Origin: Bacteroidota bacterium | GTDB taxonomy: Bacteria > Bacteroidota > Bacteroidia > Bacteroidales > FEN-979 | DNA length: 64,000 nt | Direction: 5' to 3' | Assembly: GCA_026391355.1 (NCBI GenBank) | Contig: JAPLDH010000012.1 | Coordinates: 62,001 to 126,000, forward strand | Part shown: positions 28,601-37,219 of the stretch, one piece after another | How the letters are laid out: every line of letters starts with the position of its first letter | How positions within the stretch are numbered: the stretch's first letter is position 1 | Program-made: the position numbers and the translations under genes | The notes under the pieces: model-generated | Seen by the model: the letters and a program-made list of their open reading frames with translations, nothing else | Told to the model about the DNA's origin: nothing | The model's database searches: none

Positions 28601-29097
28601 CGGGTGATACGTTGTGTGCAGGGCATACAGCGATACTGCGCGTTGATTCCCTTGCCGGAGGCCATTATCTCTGGATTCCGGGGAACTTAACAACAAATGT
28701 AATTTCCGTTGATACCTCCCTGACAGGGGGAATAAACGCTACCTGGATTAAGGTCTTTGTGACGAATCAATACAATTGCACAAGGTCTGATTCAATTCTT
28801 ATTACATTTAAGGATTGTACCGGGATTGAAGAGAGAGGGAATCCGTTTGAACTGACAGTATTTCCCAACCCTAACAAGGGGATCTTCACATTGTTCATTC
28901 AAACCATGAAGCCGGAAACGCTCGGTGTTCGTATCATCACCCCTTTAAATATAACCATCTTTGAGGAGAAGAATATCGGGGTTTCAGGGAAACTCACAAA
29001 AGAGTTCAACATTAAGTATCTCTTAGCAGGAATCTATTTTCTGGAGATACAAAGAAGTGATGGGACAAAGGTGACGGAGAAGATTATGATTGAATGA
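25681..29097 (+). CDS. Sialidase-like (BNR) surface protein with T9SS sorting domain
   Basis: The product has 1138 aa with a signal peptide (MKKHLLLIYFVFALVFPILTQ). Residues ~140-510 read as a beta-propeller of sialidase/BNR type, with repeated Asp-box-like segments: STDQGNNW, SEDHGLTW, SSDGGTTW, SYDGGDTW. Next come two CARDB/Ig-like modules (LKNIGDRPVQG, VKNTGDFPCENA) and a jelly-roll-like module with WETNTFTKFPWD. An Ig-like domain and a T9SS sorting tail (LTVFPNPNKGIFTL) close it. It is expected on the cell surface or in the medium. Asp boxes alone do not prove glycosidase activity, and I see no clear arginine triad, so substrate is open. It starts 44 nt after repeat copy B. Confidence 0.85.
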   Translation: MKKHLLLIYFVFALVFPILTQNLPNFPIVTPAGKGIVNTRIDDISYWKKMLKLGYIKALPAVPVQKAIKTTSIITGKEIVTQDSPDIPVTNDTNTTQTENSVFIDPWNEDIVLNSNNSTDWDGSSVVNAFGADGLFSFNGGIAWGGSQQAAGQANSGDPATAIGLNGWWYVGAISNTWGQGVAYSTDQGNNWNYVDVATVPPSGNDLLDKNHLWIDTKPSSPYEGFLYDAWMNAVETSINQANIELSHSEDHGLTWSSAINISAAVNAGSHNQGVNINTGPDGEVYAVWAIYDDWPVDESALGFAKSINGGAIFTPATRIIDNIKGIRISGTSKSMRVSSFPSMTVDNSNGPYSGNIYVVWPNHGYPGVNTGPDINVYMIRSSDGGTTWSSPIKVNQDPPGHAKQHYLCWITCDPETGTLAVIYYDDRNVSATQCETWVSYSYDGGDTWQDIKVSDVSFTPTPLPGLGVSYFGDYLGISARNMKVCPVWTDNRSGIAMSYTSPFFLGPAPGQAYVVYNSSALSLISDHSATNLNYGDSLYLTVGLKNIGDRPVQGVTTFLSSASSFIEITDSTENYGDLDTAQVKIIPDGFSFKVSDTIPDGLNVKFTIRITNGDSTWYSNFTVEAHARAMKIVNISIIDSSGNNNGRLDPGENAVISITVKNTGDFPCENAIANLVSLSDYIEITSDIAALGTLQPDQSAMANFTISVAGDATTGSYADLTVHKVSGSYNQQETFREGIGQLVEDWETNTFTKFPWDVNTTHPWSLIDAGAYEGHYAVRSGLILDNQQSELKISCTAGTNDSISFFLFTSTEFSYDLLHFYIDSVLMKSWSGETPWEREAFPVSAGLHTFHWIYSKDFFNYLGGDCCRLDWITFPAPPLPAINPGTDATICTGDQFLLQGTASNYDSLHWTTTGDGNFSNDSIIRPVYTPGTIDIINGWVKLKLTGYGQNGHVRKSMLLTIGNYPVLHITAFPGDTLCAGHTAILRVDSLAGGHYLWIPGNLTTNVISVDTSLTGGINATWIKVFVTNQYNCTRSDSILITFKDCTGIEERGNPFELTVFPNPNKGIFTLFIQTMKPETLGVRIITPLNITIFEEKNIGVSGKLTKEFNIKYLLAGIYFLEIQRSDGTKVTEKIMIE

Positions 29098-29146
29098 CGA
29101 ATATGCGAATGAAATTGGTTTGTCAGAAATGTCGATTTTAAAAGTA

Positions 29147-29329
29147 ATTTGAATTACCCCGTGCTTTAGCGCGGGGTTCAAAGACAAAACAAAAGAGGGC
29201 TTCAGCCCAAAAAATTGTATCCGATATAGGATATGTTAATATCTGCGTACATTTTGCCTGTTTCGGGCTAAAGCCCTGAATAACCCTGGCCGCCTTTAAC
29301 CCCGGACTTAAGTCTGGGGTAATTCAAAT
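29147..29329. mobile_element. MITE-like element with 14-bp terminal inverted repeats
   Basis: Perfect terminal inverted repeats, ATTTGAATTACCCC at 29147-29160 and GGGGTAATTCAAAT at 29316-29329, bound a 183-bp noncoding element. Inside are further hairpins: CGTGCTTTAGCGCG, GGGCTTCAGCCC, CGGGCTAAAGCCCG and CCGGACTTAAGTCTGG. No target-site duplication is obvious. It fills most of the spacer between the sialidase-like gene and the next gene. Confidence 0.8.
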
Positions 29330-29393
29330 CGTCCCTTGTTTAAACAAAAAGTTTTAACAACCAAACCATTATTAATTATTATTTTTGCCGGTT

Positions 29394-29921
29394 GTGAAAA
29401 AACTTCTTTCCATAGTGCTTCTTTGCTTATTCCTCTTCAACACGATGGGTTATTTTTTCGTGTTCAGGATCAACCAGTCCTTTATCCGCAGTGAGGTGAA
29501 AGGGATCATTAAAGCAGGCTGCCTGAAAGCGAATTACACCCTGCTGAAGATTTCAAATCCGAAATCAAATCCTGATTTCAAAAAAACTGAAAAGGATGAG
29601 TTTCTCTATCTTGGAAGGATGTACGATATTGTTCGTGAATGGACAAAGGACGATACCACTTACTTTTACTGTATCAATGATAAACAGGAAGAGCAACTCA
29701 TCGCCGGGTTCCAATCAATCCAGAAATTTGTTCCTGGAACCGGTTCTTCCGATAAAGCCAAACATACGCTTGCAATCCTTTATCATGTTATTACGATTGC
29801 TCTTTTGAATGAACTGACGGTTCCTGTGCAAAAACAACCGGTAGATTTTAAATTCTGTGAATACACATACCAACCTCATTCTTCCTGTCAAACCCCCATA
29901 TCTCCACCTCCTAAAGCGTAA
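29394..29921 (+). CDS. Small exported protein preceding a TonB-dependent receptor
   Basis: No ATG is available at the N-terminus. The GTG at 29394 gives MKKLLSIVLLCLFLFNTMGY, a convincing signal peptide or anchor; the TTG at 29385 would add three residues. The product has 175 aa. Beyond the signal, DEFLYLGRMYDIVREW and YFYCINDKQEEQLIAGFQ look conserved, and the C-terminus is Pro-rich (ISPPPKA). I have seen similar small proteins next to TonB receptors in Bacteroidota, with no function assigned that I know of. It probably works in the periplasm with the receptor encoded 148 nt downstream. A TATTTTTG box at 29380-29387 would put the transcript start almost at the start codon, so the mRNA may be leaderless. 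Confidence 0.7.
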   Translation: MKKLLSIVLLCLFLFNTMGYFFVFRINQSFIRSEVKGIIKAGCLKANYTLLKISNPKSNPDFKKTEKDEFLYLGRMYDIVREWTKDDTTYFYCINDKQEEQLIAGFQSIQKFVPGTGSSDKAKHTLAILYHVITIALLNELTVPVQKQPVDFKFCEYTYQPHSSCQTPISPPPKA

Positions 29922-30069
29922 TTTTCTTGCTGAAACGAACCGGGCTAATACCATTTACCATTTACCATTTTAGATTTTAGATTTTGGTATTTGCCTGTAT
30001 TTCTCCAGGGTTCAATTTCAGATTCTCTTTTCCAGATTTATTTATTAGTTACCTATTAATTTTAATTAT

Positions 30070-32235
30070 ATGAAATCAATATTATTTACCATAATACTGG
30101 CCGTTTTTGTCCTTTTTGGCGCTTCTGCACAAAAATCCGATAAGAACAGAAACCCTAAAAATGATTCAATCACCCTGAAAAATCTGAATGAAATTGTAAT
30201 AACGGCAGTCAGAACAAATGCACCGTTAAAAGAATTGCCGGCTGCCATTTCTGTTGTTACTACAAGGCAACTGCAAGCTTTGAACAAAACGATTGATGCA
30301 GGTGAAATTTTAAGACTGGTGCCCGGTGTTAAAGTGGACAATGGAACGGGTGGTTCACGTATTCATCTGTATATTCGGGGTCAGGGTGTGTTATCCGAAA
30401 CCGGTTTCCGGGGAATTCAGGTGCTGGTTGACGGTATAAGCATGAATGATCCGGGCGGATTCTGCCCCGATTTATATGACCTTGACTGGGCTACTGTAAA
30501 AAGAGTCGAAGTAGTAAAAGGACTTGCTGCATCCAGCTACGGTGGAAGCGCTACCGGTGGGGTTGTTAATATCCTTACCCAGGATGGTGGGGATAAACCT
30601 GTTAACAGCATGCTTTATGCCTCTGCAGGATCCTATGGATTCTGGAAAATATTAGGACAAGTTGATGGTACCCAAAAAGATATGAATTACCGGGTCTCTT
30701 ATTCCCATACACAAGGTCATGGCTATCGTATTCACCAGTCTTTTATGGGAGATAACTTTAGTGAAAAAATGAACTGGCAGGCCACTGATAAAATAAAAAT
30801 TACCCAATTACTCTCTTACACAAATTACTTCAACCAGAATTCCGAAGGAATAAACCTCGGACGTTATGATACAGTTGGCCATACTGCAGCAAACACGGAT
30901 GCCATTCGTTACAACGAATTTCACCTGACCAGGCGGTTAACCGGTGCACTTATCGGCAAATTCGATCTTTGCAAAAACTCGGACCTCCTTCTGAAAGGAT
31001 TCGCCCGTTTCAACAATTACCAGGAAACCTCAAATAATGGGGATGACTTTAAACCTTTTACAAACCTGGGATTTTCTGCTCAGTATAATCTGCATAGCGG
31101 TAAGGAAAAACTTAAGAACCATTTCAGCATTGGCGCTGACTTCCAGACCAAAAAAATGACTGAACATGAGTTTGCAGTACCCGATGGAGATCACATTAAG
31201 AATAACAGGGTTGATAGTTACTGGAGCCAGGAGACCTTTGACCTGTCTACCCTTCTTATTAACCAGATCATTAAACAGAGAAGTGCAGGGATCTTCCTGA
31301 TCGACAAACTTGACATTGCCAATAAACTCTATGCAACGGTGAATCTGCGATATGACTATGTTTATAATGAATTGATCAATAATATTCCCGTTGCAGCCGA
31401 TTCTTTGAATCCAAACGGTAGCCGGACTTTTGACAAACCGACATACCGTATAGGTCTGGCATGGGACCTCGCCAAATCTGCTAATATTTATGCCAATTAC
31501 GGTACCGGATTCCTTGTTCCGACAGAAGATGAACTTTACAATAATCCGGATGCATGGGGTGGTTTTAACAATAATATCAAACCTTCCACATCACAGGGAT
31601 TTGAATTGGGTGTACGGGGTGATATCGGGAACATGTTCCACTATGACCTGACCGGCTTCTACATCGATACAAAAAATGAATTCTACCGCTATAGCGTGCC
31701 CGGAAGAGGTAATAATACCGCTTTCTTTGGCAACAAGGGAGCAAGTAACCGGTATGGCATCGAAACATTCCTCGGTGTTAATCCGGTGAATAATCTCAAC
31801 ATTGAACTGGCTTATACCTATTCACATTGTACCTATACCTCTCCCGATTCCGTGAAGGGTCATTTCATTCCACAGTGCCCGCAACATATTCTGGCTGCTG
31901 AAGTCTCCTATAACTTCCTGAAACATTTTACCGTGGCCGTGAATGTTGAATATCAATCAAAATGGTGCATCCAGGTTGACGATTCAATCTATCAGCAATT
32001 CACTGAAAATGGGATCAAACGCAGTTCATGGGTGAATGGATATAAAGTTTTCAGCGCGAATGTAAACTACAACTGGAAACTGGGATGGCTGAAAGGCGAT
32101 ATCGGATTATATGCCAAGAACCTTTTCGATGAGCAGTATTTTGGTTTTACAGAACCTAATAATGGCTCCGATTATAACAGTTTTCAACCGGCACCAGGAA
32201 GGGAATTCTTTGTCAATCTCAGATTAAAATTCTAG
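30070..32235 (+). CDS. TonB-dependent outer membrane receptor
   Basis: The product has 721 aa with a signal peptide (MKSILFTIILAVFVLFGASAQ). A TonB-box-like segment EIVITAVR is followed by a plug domain: LPAAISVVTTRQL, ILRLVPGVKVDNG, IRGQGVLSETGFRGIQVLVDG and VKRVEVVKGLAASSYGGSATGGVVNIL. A ~22-strand barrel follows and ends in the usual aromatic C-terminus (REFFVNLRLKF). It imports a scarce ligand such as an iron complex, cobalamin or another metal complex, driven by TonB. The sequence does not show which. There is no SusD partner, so it is not a glycan-utilisation pair; the small exported gene upstream is the likely partner. Confidence 0.92.
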   Translation: MKSILFTIILAVFVLFGASAQKSDKNRNPKNDSITLKNLNEIVITAVRTNAPLKELPAAISVVTTRQLQALNKTIDAGEILRLVPGVKVDNGTGGSRIHLYIRGQGVLSETGFRGIQVLVDGISMNDPGGFCPDLYDLDWATVKRVEVVKGLAASSYGGSATGGVVNILTQDGGDKPVNSMLYASAGSYGFWKILGQVDGTQKDMNYRVSYSHTQGHGYRIHQSFMGDNFSEKMNWQATDKIKITQLLSYTNYFNQNSEGINLGRYDTVGHTAANTDAIRYNEFHLTRRLTGALIGKFDLCKNSDLLLKGFARFNNYQETSNNGDDFKPFTNLGFSAQYNLHSGKEKLKNHFSIGADFQTKKMTEHEFAVPDGDHIKNNRVDSYWSQETFDLSTLLINQIIKQRSAGIFLIDKLDIANKLYATVNLRYDYVYNELINNIPVAADSLNPNGSRTFDKPTYRIGLAWDLAKSANIYANYGTGFLVPTEDELYNNPDAWGGFNNNIKPSTSQGFELGVRGDIGNMFHYDLTGFYIDTKNEFYRYSVPGRGNNTAFFGNKGASNRYGIETFLGVNPVNNLNIELAYTYSHCTYTSPDSVKGHFIPQCPQHILAAEVSYNFLKHFTVAVNVEYQSKWCIQVDDSIYQQFTENGIKRSSWVNGYKVFSANVNYNWKLGWLKGDIGLYAKNLFDEQYFGFTEPNNGSDYNSFQPAPGREFFVNLRLKF

Positions 32236-32243
32236 CTTTTTTT

Positions 32244-32328
32244 TATTTCACCGCGAAGACGCAAAGACGCAAAGGATTCATTTTAACATATTATTCCATG
32301 CGCCTCTGCGCCTACTGCGGTTAATAAA
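32244..32328. repeat. GACGCAAAG-type inverted repeat, copy 1
   Basis: ACCGCGAAGACGCAAAGACG on one side and GCGCCTCTGCGCCTACTGCG on the other form a long imperfect inverted repeat with an AT-rich centre. Related copies lie at 40033-40125 and 42798-42870. It separates the convergent TonB receptor and EamA genes and could act as a structured 3' end. Confidence 0.75.
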
Positions 32329-32334
32329 TGTTTT

Positions 32335-33243
32335 TTATAGAAAGAAAAGCGCCACTCCCCCAACTGCCATGATAGCTCCGATGATCTCTTTAATAGTAAC
32401 TTTTTCTTTAAAGAGAATTACCGATGGAGGTATGATAAGTACAGGTACCATGGCCATGATCGTTGCGGCGATCCCTGTGCTGGTCAGTTGAACGGCCAGC
32501 AGTGAGAAAGAAACACCCAGGAAAGGTCCGAAAAAAGCCCCCAGTGATAACTGCCCCATTGCTTTTTTATTAGAAAACGAATGATATGTTCTCCTCCATA
32601 AGCCCCAAACCGTAAATAAAATACAAAATCCGCTGATGCCTGCGAGGACCCGGATCTGGGCGGAGGCAAAAGGATCATACCCATGCATCCCGAATTTGCT
32701 TAAAACCAAGCCAATTGCTTGTCCCAGAGCGCCACCAATCCCGAGTAGGATCCCCCATACCGGATAGGAGAGTTTTACATTCCCGGAAGTGGCGTTTTCT
32801 TCCTTCTGCTCCGGTCTTTTAAGCACGACCATTGCGATCCCTGCAATCGTTATGGCCATCCCGGTTACACTTTTAACAGTCATTGTTTCCCCAAGGATCA
32901 TCCATCCTATCACCGCGGTAAAAATGGGAGCCAGTGCCATCAGCAACATGCTGATCCGGGCTCCTATCAGTACAAAAGCCTGGAACAGGCAAAGATCGCC
33001 AAAAGTAAACCCGATCAGGCCAGAAATGATCAGGTAAAACCAGGTTCTGCCTGTCGCATCAACCGGAAGCAAATATCCACGGTAAATCCAGCAAAAAATA
33101 CTGAGACAGAAGAAGCCGACAAAAAGACGTAGCAGATTTACAATACGTGAGCCAATTCGTTTACTGGAGGCTTCAAAAGCAAGCGCTGTAATAGTCCAGA
33201 ACATGGCTGTAAGAAGAGAAGCAAATTCACCTGCGTGTTTCAC
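32335..33243 (-). CDS. EamA-family (DMT superfamily) transporter
   Basis: The product has 302 aa with about ten membrane helices in two EamA halves (GEFASLLTAMFWTITALAF; GILLGIGGALGQAIGLVLS). Each half has the typical short loops and Gly/Pro pattern, and the first ends in MTVKSVTGMAITIAGIAMVV. It is an inner-membrane exporter or importer of small metabolites; substrate cannot be read. It starts only 8 nt after the end of the EnvC-like gene, so it is the last gene of the minus-strand envelope operon. Confidence 0.9.
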   Translation of the reverse strand: MKHAGEFASLLTAMFWTITALAFEASSKRIGSRIVNLLRLFVGFFCLSIFCWIYRGYLLPVDATGRTWFYLIISGLIGFTFGDLCLFQAFVLIGARISMLLMALAPIFTAVIGWMILGETMTVKSVTGMAITIAGIAMVVLKRPEQKEENATSGNVKLSYPVWGILLGIGGALGQAIGLVLSKFGMHGYDPFASAQIRVLAGISGFCILFTVWGLWRRTYHSFSNKKAMGQLSLGAFFGPFLGVSFSLLAVQLTSTGIAATIMAMVPVLIIPPSVILFKEKVTIKEIIGAIMAVGGVALFFL

Positions 33244-33251
33244 GTGTCGGA

Positions 33252-34517
33252 TTAATTATTACCCACCAGCCAATCCTGCGGGTTCTGGATATTCTTCCCC
33301 AACCAGATCTCAAAATGCAGTTCAGTTCTTGAATCTTCCCCATTTGTATGGACCAGACCGATAACCTGTTTGGTCGACACATCCTGCCCGTCTTTTACAA
33401 TCACTGATTCAAGATTCGAGTAAACGGTGAGGAATTCTCCATGACGAATAATGACTACCTTATTCATGTTCGGGAATGAAATCACCCGGCTCACTTTCCC
33501 TTTGAAAACACATCTTGCACCTGCTCCTTTCTCGGTGGAGATATCAATACCGTTATTTTTGACCTTCACATATTTCAGTACGGGATGCGGGTGTTCCCCG
33601 AAAACCCCTGTAATCACACCTTTCTCCAGCGGCCAGGGCAGCTTCCCTTTATTCGCGGTAAAGGAACTCGATAATTCTTTTTCCATCGGGGTAAGCATCA
33701 TCTCATTTTTCGTCCCGGTGGTTGAAATTCCGGTTGTTTTAGCCTTTGCCACCGAGGTTTTAATCTCATCTGCAATGACTTTCTCGATTTCCCGTTGTAG
33801 TTTATCGGCCGTTTGTTGCTTCTCCTTGAGGGTAGCCAGTAGGTTTTTCTCTTTCTGACTTAATTCCTTTACCGATCTGTCTTTTTCCACCTTCTCCTTG
33901 GTCAGTCTGTTCTTTTCGTCTCCCTGCCTGGTAACCAAAAGTAATTTGTCTCCTTTGTTCAGTTCCAGGCTTTTTTTCTGCCTCGATAACTCAGCCTGCA
34001 TGGCCTGGATAAGTTCTGCCTGTTTCCTCCGATAGGCGCTATATTGCTGATAATATTTTAAACGATGAAACGCCTGGTTAAAATCCCGTGATGAGAAAAT
34101 AAACATCAACCGGTTGTATGCATTCATGTTTTTATATGCAAAATAGATCATCCTGGCATATTCTTCCTTCAATTTACTCAACTCCGTTGTCAGTTTCTGG
34201 ATTTGTCGGTTCTGACCATCAATTTCAGTATCCATCTGTCCGACTTCCCTGTTCATTGTTTCGATCAGGGATTCCCGTTTTTCGATCTGCTTATTCAGAA
34301 TCAGCAGCCTGTTTAGGGAATTTTGTTTTGACTTCTGTGTTTTGTCGAGAAGAGAGTTTGTGAATCTTATCTCTTCCTCAAGTTGTTTCTTTGTTTTCTG
34401 GAGTTTGTCTTTAGAGGTCTGGGCAATGGTTACAGATTGAAACAGTAAAATCAACAAACCCGAAAAAAGCAGGAAACTCAGTACCTTGTTATTTCTAAAC
34501 CATTCCGTAACGGTCAT
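33252..34517 (-). CDS. EnvC-like murein hydrolase activator (degenerate M23/LytM)
   Basis: The product has 421 aa with an N-terminal signal (VLSFLLFSGLLILLFQS). A long coiled coil (~35-260) starts at LQKTKKQLEEEIRFTNSLLD, and the last ~120 residues are a LytM/M23 domain (VITGVFGEHPHPVLKYVKVK, LHFEIWLGK). In active M23 peptidases the metal site includes HNGID and YAHL; here they read NNGID and YSNL, so at least two zinc-site histidines are replaced. This is the pattern of EnvC-type proteins, which do not cut peptidoglycan but switch on amidases during cell separation. It lies 27 nt after the DUF4292 gene in the same operon. Confidence 0.88.
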   Translation of the reverse strand: MTVTEWFRNNKVLSFLLFSGLLILLFQSVTIAQTSKDKLQKTKKQLEEEIRFTNSLLDKTQKSKQNSLNRLLILNKQIEKRESLIETMNREVGQMDTEIDGQNRQIQKLTTELSKLKEEYARMIYFAYKNMNAYNRLMFIFSSRDFNQAFHRLKYYQQYSAYRRKQAELIQAMQAELSRQKKSLELNKGDKLLLVTRQGDEKNRLTKEKVEKDRSVKELSQKEKNLLATLKEKQQTADKLQREIEKVIADEIKTSVAKAKTTGISTTGTKNEMMLTPMEKELSSSFTANKGKLPWPLEKGVITGVFGEHPHPVLKYVKVKNNGIDISTEKGAGARCVFKGKVSRVISFPNMNKVVIIRHGEFLTVYSNLESVIVKDGQDVSTKQVIGLVHTNGEDSRTELHFEIWLGKNIQNPQDWLVGNN

Positions 34518-34544
34518 GGGTTCATGATCTTATTTTCATTGTTA

Positions 34545-35432
34545 TCATTTGATCTGTCTGTAGCCCGAAGGAATTCTGAAAGGGAATGACTGCGGAATAC
34601 CGACATTTATCTTTGAGAAATTTACGAGTACCCGGATATCGTTATCGGCAGAAATTTTATACGACATTTTTGAAGGGAAAGATTGCGTGCCTGTATTCTC
34701 AAATTCAGAATAGGAGGCCTCCAGTTGCATGTTCGGCTTCTGAATTTCCTTCACATTTGCACGTGTGATCTTGAATGTAGAAGGATCGATCCAGATATTC
34801 TGAATTAAGATTCTCAGTTTTTCATGGCTGCTTCTCACAAACTTCCTTAATTTCCTGCGCTCTGCTGTGGATAGTTTGTATTGGTTATTATCTATGGATG
34901 CCCTGAAAGATCCGTTTTCATAGAAAGAGAGATCATTGCCGATCAGGAACGACTGAAGAATATCATAATCTATATTCGCATGTAAAAAATTATTAACAAA
35001 ATTATAATCTCCTTTAAAATAGGTATCATTTATCCGGTTGATGAACTTGATCGAATCCTGGGTGATCATCATCCTGAAGACTTCAATACCGAGAAGCGGG
35101 GAAAAAGAGATCCATATCAGGCTGTCACGGCGAATACGGATTTGTCCATTGAAGGAATTTCGCTGGTTCTCATTCTGATATTCTGCTGAAAATTTGGCCG
35201 TAAACCAGTCGTATTTTAGTTCATATTCTTTCAGTTTATTAAAAAGATATTCTGCTCCTTCTTCCTTGATCGGCGCTCTCATTATTTTTTTGGTTCCATG
35301 ACAGGAGGTAAGGATGACAGAGAAACCCAGGATGATCGGTAACAGGATAATTCTCAGTAAGGAATGTGTAAAAGGAATGTTTTGAAATTGCACAGGCACT
35401 TTTAGCAGTGAAGTATCTTCTGATTTATTCAT
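34545..35432 (-). CDS. DUF4292 lipoprotein (LolB-like)
   Basis: The product has 295 aa. After a hydrophobic segment comes the lipobox LTSC (VILTSCHG), so it is a lipoprotein. The start at 35432 leaves an unusually long n-region (~25 residues), and a start further in is possible. The body has the DUF4292 hallmarks FSAEYQNENQRNSFNGQIRI, RRDSLIWISFSPLLGIEVFR, INDTYFKGDY and NFSKINVGIPQSFPFRIPSGY. The fold is related to lipoprotein carriers such as LolB/LolA, so a role in outer membrane lipoprotein traffic is plausible but unproven. It overlaps the end of the TPR gene by 8 nt, pointing to translational coupling. Confidence 0.88.
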   Translation of the reverse strand: MNKSEDTSLLKVPVQFQNIPFTHSLLRIILLPIILGFSVILTSCHGTKKIMRAPIKEEGAEYLFNKLKEYELKYDWFTAKFSAEYQNENQRNSFNGQIRIRRDSLIWISFSPLLGIEVFRMMITQDSIKFINRINDTYFKGDYNFVNNFLHANIDYDILQSFLIGNDLSFYENGSFRASIDNNQYKLSTAERRKLRKFVRSSHEKLRILIQNIWIDPSTFKITRANVKEIQKPNMQLEASYSEFENTGTQSFPSKMSYKISADNDIRVLVNFSKINVGIPQSFPFRIPSGYRQIK

Positions 35433-37188
35433 AGAGTTTTTTATTCACAATTTTTTTTTCCAGAAACTCAGAACCGGGGCCTTTCCCTTTTGCTTTAATC
35501 CAGTATTCAACAGCATTTTCCTCATCCCCCAATTTAAAGAGTACGTCACCATAATGTTCGAGTACTTCTCCACTTGAACTTTCTTTATCCTGCAGGGCTT
35601 TGGCTATCCATGTTTTGGCCTCCTCAAACCGTCCCAGTTTATAAAGAACCCAACCATATGTATCTTCAAACGATGAATTATCAGGATCCAGCGTCAATGC
35701 CTTCTTTGCCATCTTTTCTGCCTTATCAAGATCTTTGTTTCGCAAGCTCAGGTAATAGCTGTAGTTATTCAGTACATATGGATTATTATCCTTTAACTGC
35801 AATGCTTTGTCATAGGCCTTGTCAGATTCTTCGGGTATTTTCAGGGCATGATAGGTATCGCCAAGACTCATATAGAACTCTGAAAGCAATTCGTCATTAT
35901 CGACAACCAGCTTAACGCCGGATTTGAGTACATTCAGGGCATCATCATATTTTTTCATCTGATAATTTGCCATTCCGGAGAAGAGCCAGGGAATGGGTTG
36001 TTCGGGAAACAGTTCACTGGTGCGGTTGCTGAATTCCAGCAGATGATCATATTTTTCAAGCTGAAGGTCAAGACGGATCACCTGTTCCCAGACGACATAT
36101 TTGCTGCTGTCGAGGGTGATTACTTTGATGAATTCATCCCTTGCGACAGGATATTGTTTATCCTGCAAAAGCAGATCGCCATAGATTGAATGTGCTTTAG
36201 GTTCAGCGGGATGTGTGTCAATCAGGATCTTTGCCAAGGTCATTGCCTGGTCTTTCAAATCGGAATAGAGTTGGTTTATCGTGTAAAATGAGAGCAGGAT
36301 ATTGACCTTTGTATCAATGTCAAGGTTGGGATTCGCAAAACCAAGTTTCAATTCGTCGTATGCTTTCTCTTTATTGCCTGTTTTCCGGTAATAGTCAGCC
36401 ATCGACATATGAATGTAAGGGTTTGCCGGATCAATCGCGATAATTTCATTGTATATATTCAGGGCTTTCTCATACAACTGGTTCGAGATGTAGAATTCAG
36501 CGATCAGTGAAAGAAACCTTGTATTGGTCGGATCGGAATTGACCAACTTTTGTAATTCCGCTTCAGCCTTTTGCAGATCGTTCAAGTGAAGCCAGATTTT
36601 CTCTTTCTGCAGTGAGATATCCTCTGAAATCCCCGTCTTCCCTTCAATCTTATCATAGATCCCTGCAGCATCATGGTATTTCCCGGCTACAATATACAGT
36701 ACGGCCAACTGGTAATAATTATCCAGGTTATCAGGATGTTCTGTGATGATCTTTTCGTAAATATCTACCGCATTCTTATAATCTCCCTGTTCCTGGTAAA
36801 GATCGGCCAGGTAAAGCCGGTACCAGGTATTGGAAGAATTGAGTGAAACTGCTTTCTGTGAAAGTTTGATGGCCTCCGGATATTCCTTTTTATTTCCAAG
36901 AATCCTTGAAAGTTCATAATAAGCAACCGGATCGAGTGGAAACCGGTCAATATACTGCCGGTAAACTTCCTCGGCTTTCAGGAGATTATCTGTGATCTGA
37001 TACTTTTTTGCTTCGATAAGCATAGCGACACTGCCATATGTCTGATGGATCCTGGAAGTATCTTTTGGATCCGGACGATTTTTTTTTCTTACTGGGTTTG
37101 AAAATGCATTTAAATCAGCCAATAAACTGATAATCATAATTAAAGCCAGGAGGAATGCAGATGATTTTATTTTTAAAAACTGATTCAT
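35425..37188 (-). CDS. TPR-repeat protein, exported
   Basis: I start it at 37188 because this ATG gives a signal peptide (MNQFLKIKSSAFLLALIMII); the frame extends further upstream into dut without need. The product has 587 aa and is almost wholly made of tetratricopeptide repeats, for example AIKLSQKAVSLNSSNTWYRL, AVDIYEKIITEHPDNLDNYY, ALNIYNEIIAIDPANPYIHM and AEKMAKKALTLDPDNSSFED. It probably acts as a periplasmic scaffold. In Bacteroidota this gene regularly sits with dut and a DUF4292 lipoprotein, as here, suggesting a shared envelope role. It begins 31 nt after dut. Confidence 0.9.
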   Translation of the reverse strand: MNQFLKIKSSAFLLALIMIISLLADLNAFSNPVRKKNRPDPKDTSRIHQTYGSVAMLIEAKKYQITDNLLKAEEVYRQYIDRFPLDPVAYYELSRILGNKKEYPEAIKLSQKAVSLNSSNTWYRLYLADLYQEQGDYKNAVDIYEKIITEHPDNLDNYYQLAVLYIVAGKYHDAAGIYDKIEGKTGISEDISLQKEKIWLHLNDLQKAEAELQKLVNSDPTNTRFLSLIAEFYISNQLYEKALNIYNEIIAIDPANPYIHMSMADYYRKTGNKEKAYDELKLGFANPNLDIDTKVNILLSFYTINQLYSDLKDQAMTLAKILIDTHPAEPKAHSIYGDLLLQDKQYPVARDEFIKVITLDSSKYVVWEQVIRLDLQLEKYDHLLEFSNRTSELFPEQPIPWLFSGMANYQMKKYDDALNVLKSGVKLVVDNDELLSEFYMSLGDTYHALKIPEESDKAYDKALQLKDNNPYVLNNYSYYLSLRNKDLDKAEKMAKKALTLDPDNSSFEDTYGWVLYKLGRFEEAKTWIAKALQDKESSSGEVLEHYGDVLFKLGDEENAVEYWIKAKGKGPGSEFLEKKIVNKKLYE

Positions 37189-37219
37189 TATTATTTCCCT
37201 CCACATCGAAATTGGTACA

